Below are positions 63,679 through 64,000 of a stretch of 64,000 bases of DNA, piece after piece. Source of the stretch: Arenibacter troitsensis (GTDB lineage Bacteria; Bacteroidota; Bacteroidia; Flavobacteriales; Flavobacteriaceae); contig NZ_FXAO01000006.1 of the NCBI RefSeq assembly GCF_900177645.1, positions 62,001 to 126,000 of the forward strand, written 5' to 3'. The notes beneath the pieces were generated by a model. That model did no database searches and had not been told where the DNA came from. It was given only the letters and a program-made list of their open reading frames with translations. The translations under genes and the position numbers were made by a program. Positions within the stretch are counted from its first letter, which is position 1. Each line of letters begins with the position of its first letter.

Positions 63679-64000
63679 ATGTTTTATAACAATCTACATC
63701 GATTGATCTTAATTTTTGTGATAATGTCCACTTGCTCATGGGCTCAGACCGTCAATTTCCATTTTAAACATTTATCGGCTGTAGACGGACTCTCCAATAG
63801 TTCCGTTATAGCTATGGAACAAGACAAGTTGGGACAAATGTGGATAGGCACCCGAAATGGCCTGAACAAATATAATGGCACTCGATTTGATGTTTTCAAA
63901 AATGAACCTAGCGACTCTACCACTTTAAGCAATAGCGATATATTGTCTATCAAGGGAGATAGTGATGGATATATTTGGGTGGGCACATATAACGGACTCA
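63679..64000 (+). CDS. Hybrid two-component system sensor, N-terminal part (cut by window edge)
   Basis: 107 codons from an ATG at 63679 to the window edge. A signal peptide (MFYNNLHRLILIFVIMSTCSWAQ) is followed by HLSAVDGLSNSSVIAMEQD, MWIGTRNGLNKYNG and DGYIWVGTYNGL. These are the reg_prop/two-component beta-propeller repeats that form the periplasmic sensor of hybrid two-component systems (sensor, histidine kinase, receiver, AraC domain in one chain). It would sense oligosaccharides of the island-2 glycan and activate the locus. The kinase and DNA-binding parts are outside the window. Confidence 0.85.
   Translation, partial: MFYNNLHRLILIFVIMSTCSWAQTVNFHFKHLSAVDGLSNSSVIAMEQDKLGQMWIGTRNGLNKYNGTRFDVFKNEPSDSTTLSNSDILSIKGDSDGYIWVGTYNGL

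Larger units (their letters stand above)
39706..64000. mobile_element. Genomic island 2 (right end outside the window)
   Basis: Starts at the second tRNA-Asp fragment and has its own tyrosine recombinase 150 bp inside (39901-41109), in the same orientation and spacing as island 1. Its cargo is a sulfated rhamnose/uronate-type glycan locus (41965-61889 and beyond). No second boundary is visible before 64000. The simplest reading is two elements stacked in one tRNA gene. An alternative is one composite element that acquired an internal attachment site. Confidence 0.7.

Noticed and set aside
1-64000. CRISPR array, toxin-antitoxin or phage-defence cargo on the islands
   Set aside because: No regularly spaced repeats, nuclease/helicase genes or small paired genes of that type were found; the cargo is metabolic.

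Overview
The window looks like a marine, polysaccharide-degrading member of the Bacteroidota, most likely Flavobacteriaceae. The evidence is two SusC/SusD pairs, three sulfatases, GH88/GH105/GH78-type enzymes, Bacteroidota-type tyrosine recombinases, an N-terminal fragment of a hybrid two-component sensor, and AT-rich spacers without strong Shine-Dalgarno sequences. No rRNA, replication gene, conjugation gene or CRISPR array was seen.

Layout. (A) 1-9.3 kb, all minus strand: the N-terminal part of an AraC-type regulator cut by the window edge, then a cytoplasmic uronate/sugar operon read from 6.5 kb down to 0.5 kb (GH88-like hydrolase, TIM-barrel isomerase, Gfo/Idh/MocA oxidoreductase, SDR, small membrane protein, sodium symporter), and a separate lipoprotein with Ig-like domains. 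(B) 9.48-39.75 kb: a genomic island bounded by exact 44-bp direct repeats of the 3' half of tRNA-Asp, each with its terminator. It has a tyrosine recombinase at the left end. The cargo is all minus strand: an IclR regulator, SusC/SusD, a beta-propeller protein, a secreted esterase, a beta-helix (GH141-like) protein, a sulfatase, a TIM-barrel isomerase, a haem-binding membrane dehydrogenase-type protein, two SDRs, an FAD oxidoreductase, a sodium symporter, and a catabolic block (GlpD-like FAD dehydrogenase, LsrF/FbaB-type class I aldolase, methylmalonate-semialdehyde-type aldehyde dehydrogenase, Fe-alcohol dehydrogenase, LyxK/EryA-like kinase). (C) 39.75 kb to the window end: a second island in tandem behind the right-hand repeat, with its own recombinase. 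It carries SusC/SusD, a nucleoside-hydrolase-like protein, a ThuA protein, a sulfatase and a GMC oxidoreductase on plus. On minus are an alpha-L-rhamnosidase (GH78), a sulfatase, an alpha/alpha-toroid protein and a GH105 hydrolase. A decayed copy of the sulfatase segment and the start of a hybrid sensor close the window. The intact tRNA-Asp should lie beyond the right edge.

How it works together. Island 2 (rhamnosidase, GH105, sulfatases) fits a sulfated, rhamnose- and uronate-containing glycan such as ulvan; this is inference from enzyme classes. Island 1 targets an unidentified sulfated glycan and carries its own transporter and a complete-looking kinase/dehydrogenase/aldolase/aldehyde-processing module, a possible undescribed sugar or polyol pathway. 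A 35-bp inverted-repeat element, nearly identical upstream of the island-1 susC gene and upstream of the beta-helix/sulfatase genes, is a good candidate operator for the island's IclR regulator.

The most notable observations are the tandem glycan-utilisation islands in one tRNA gene, the shared operator, the catabolic module, and two decayed gene copies (an SDR and a sulfatase pair) that record duplication and loss.
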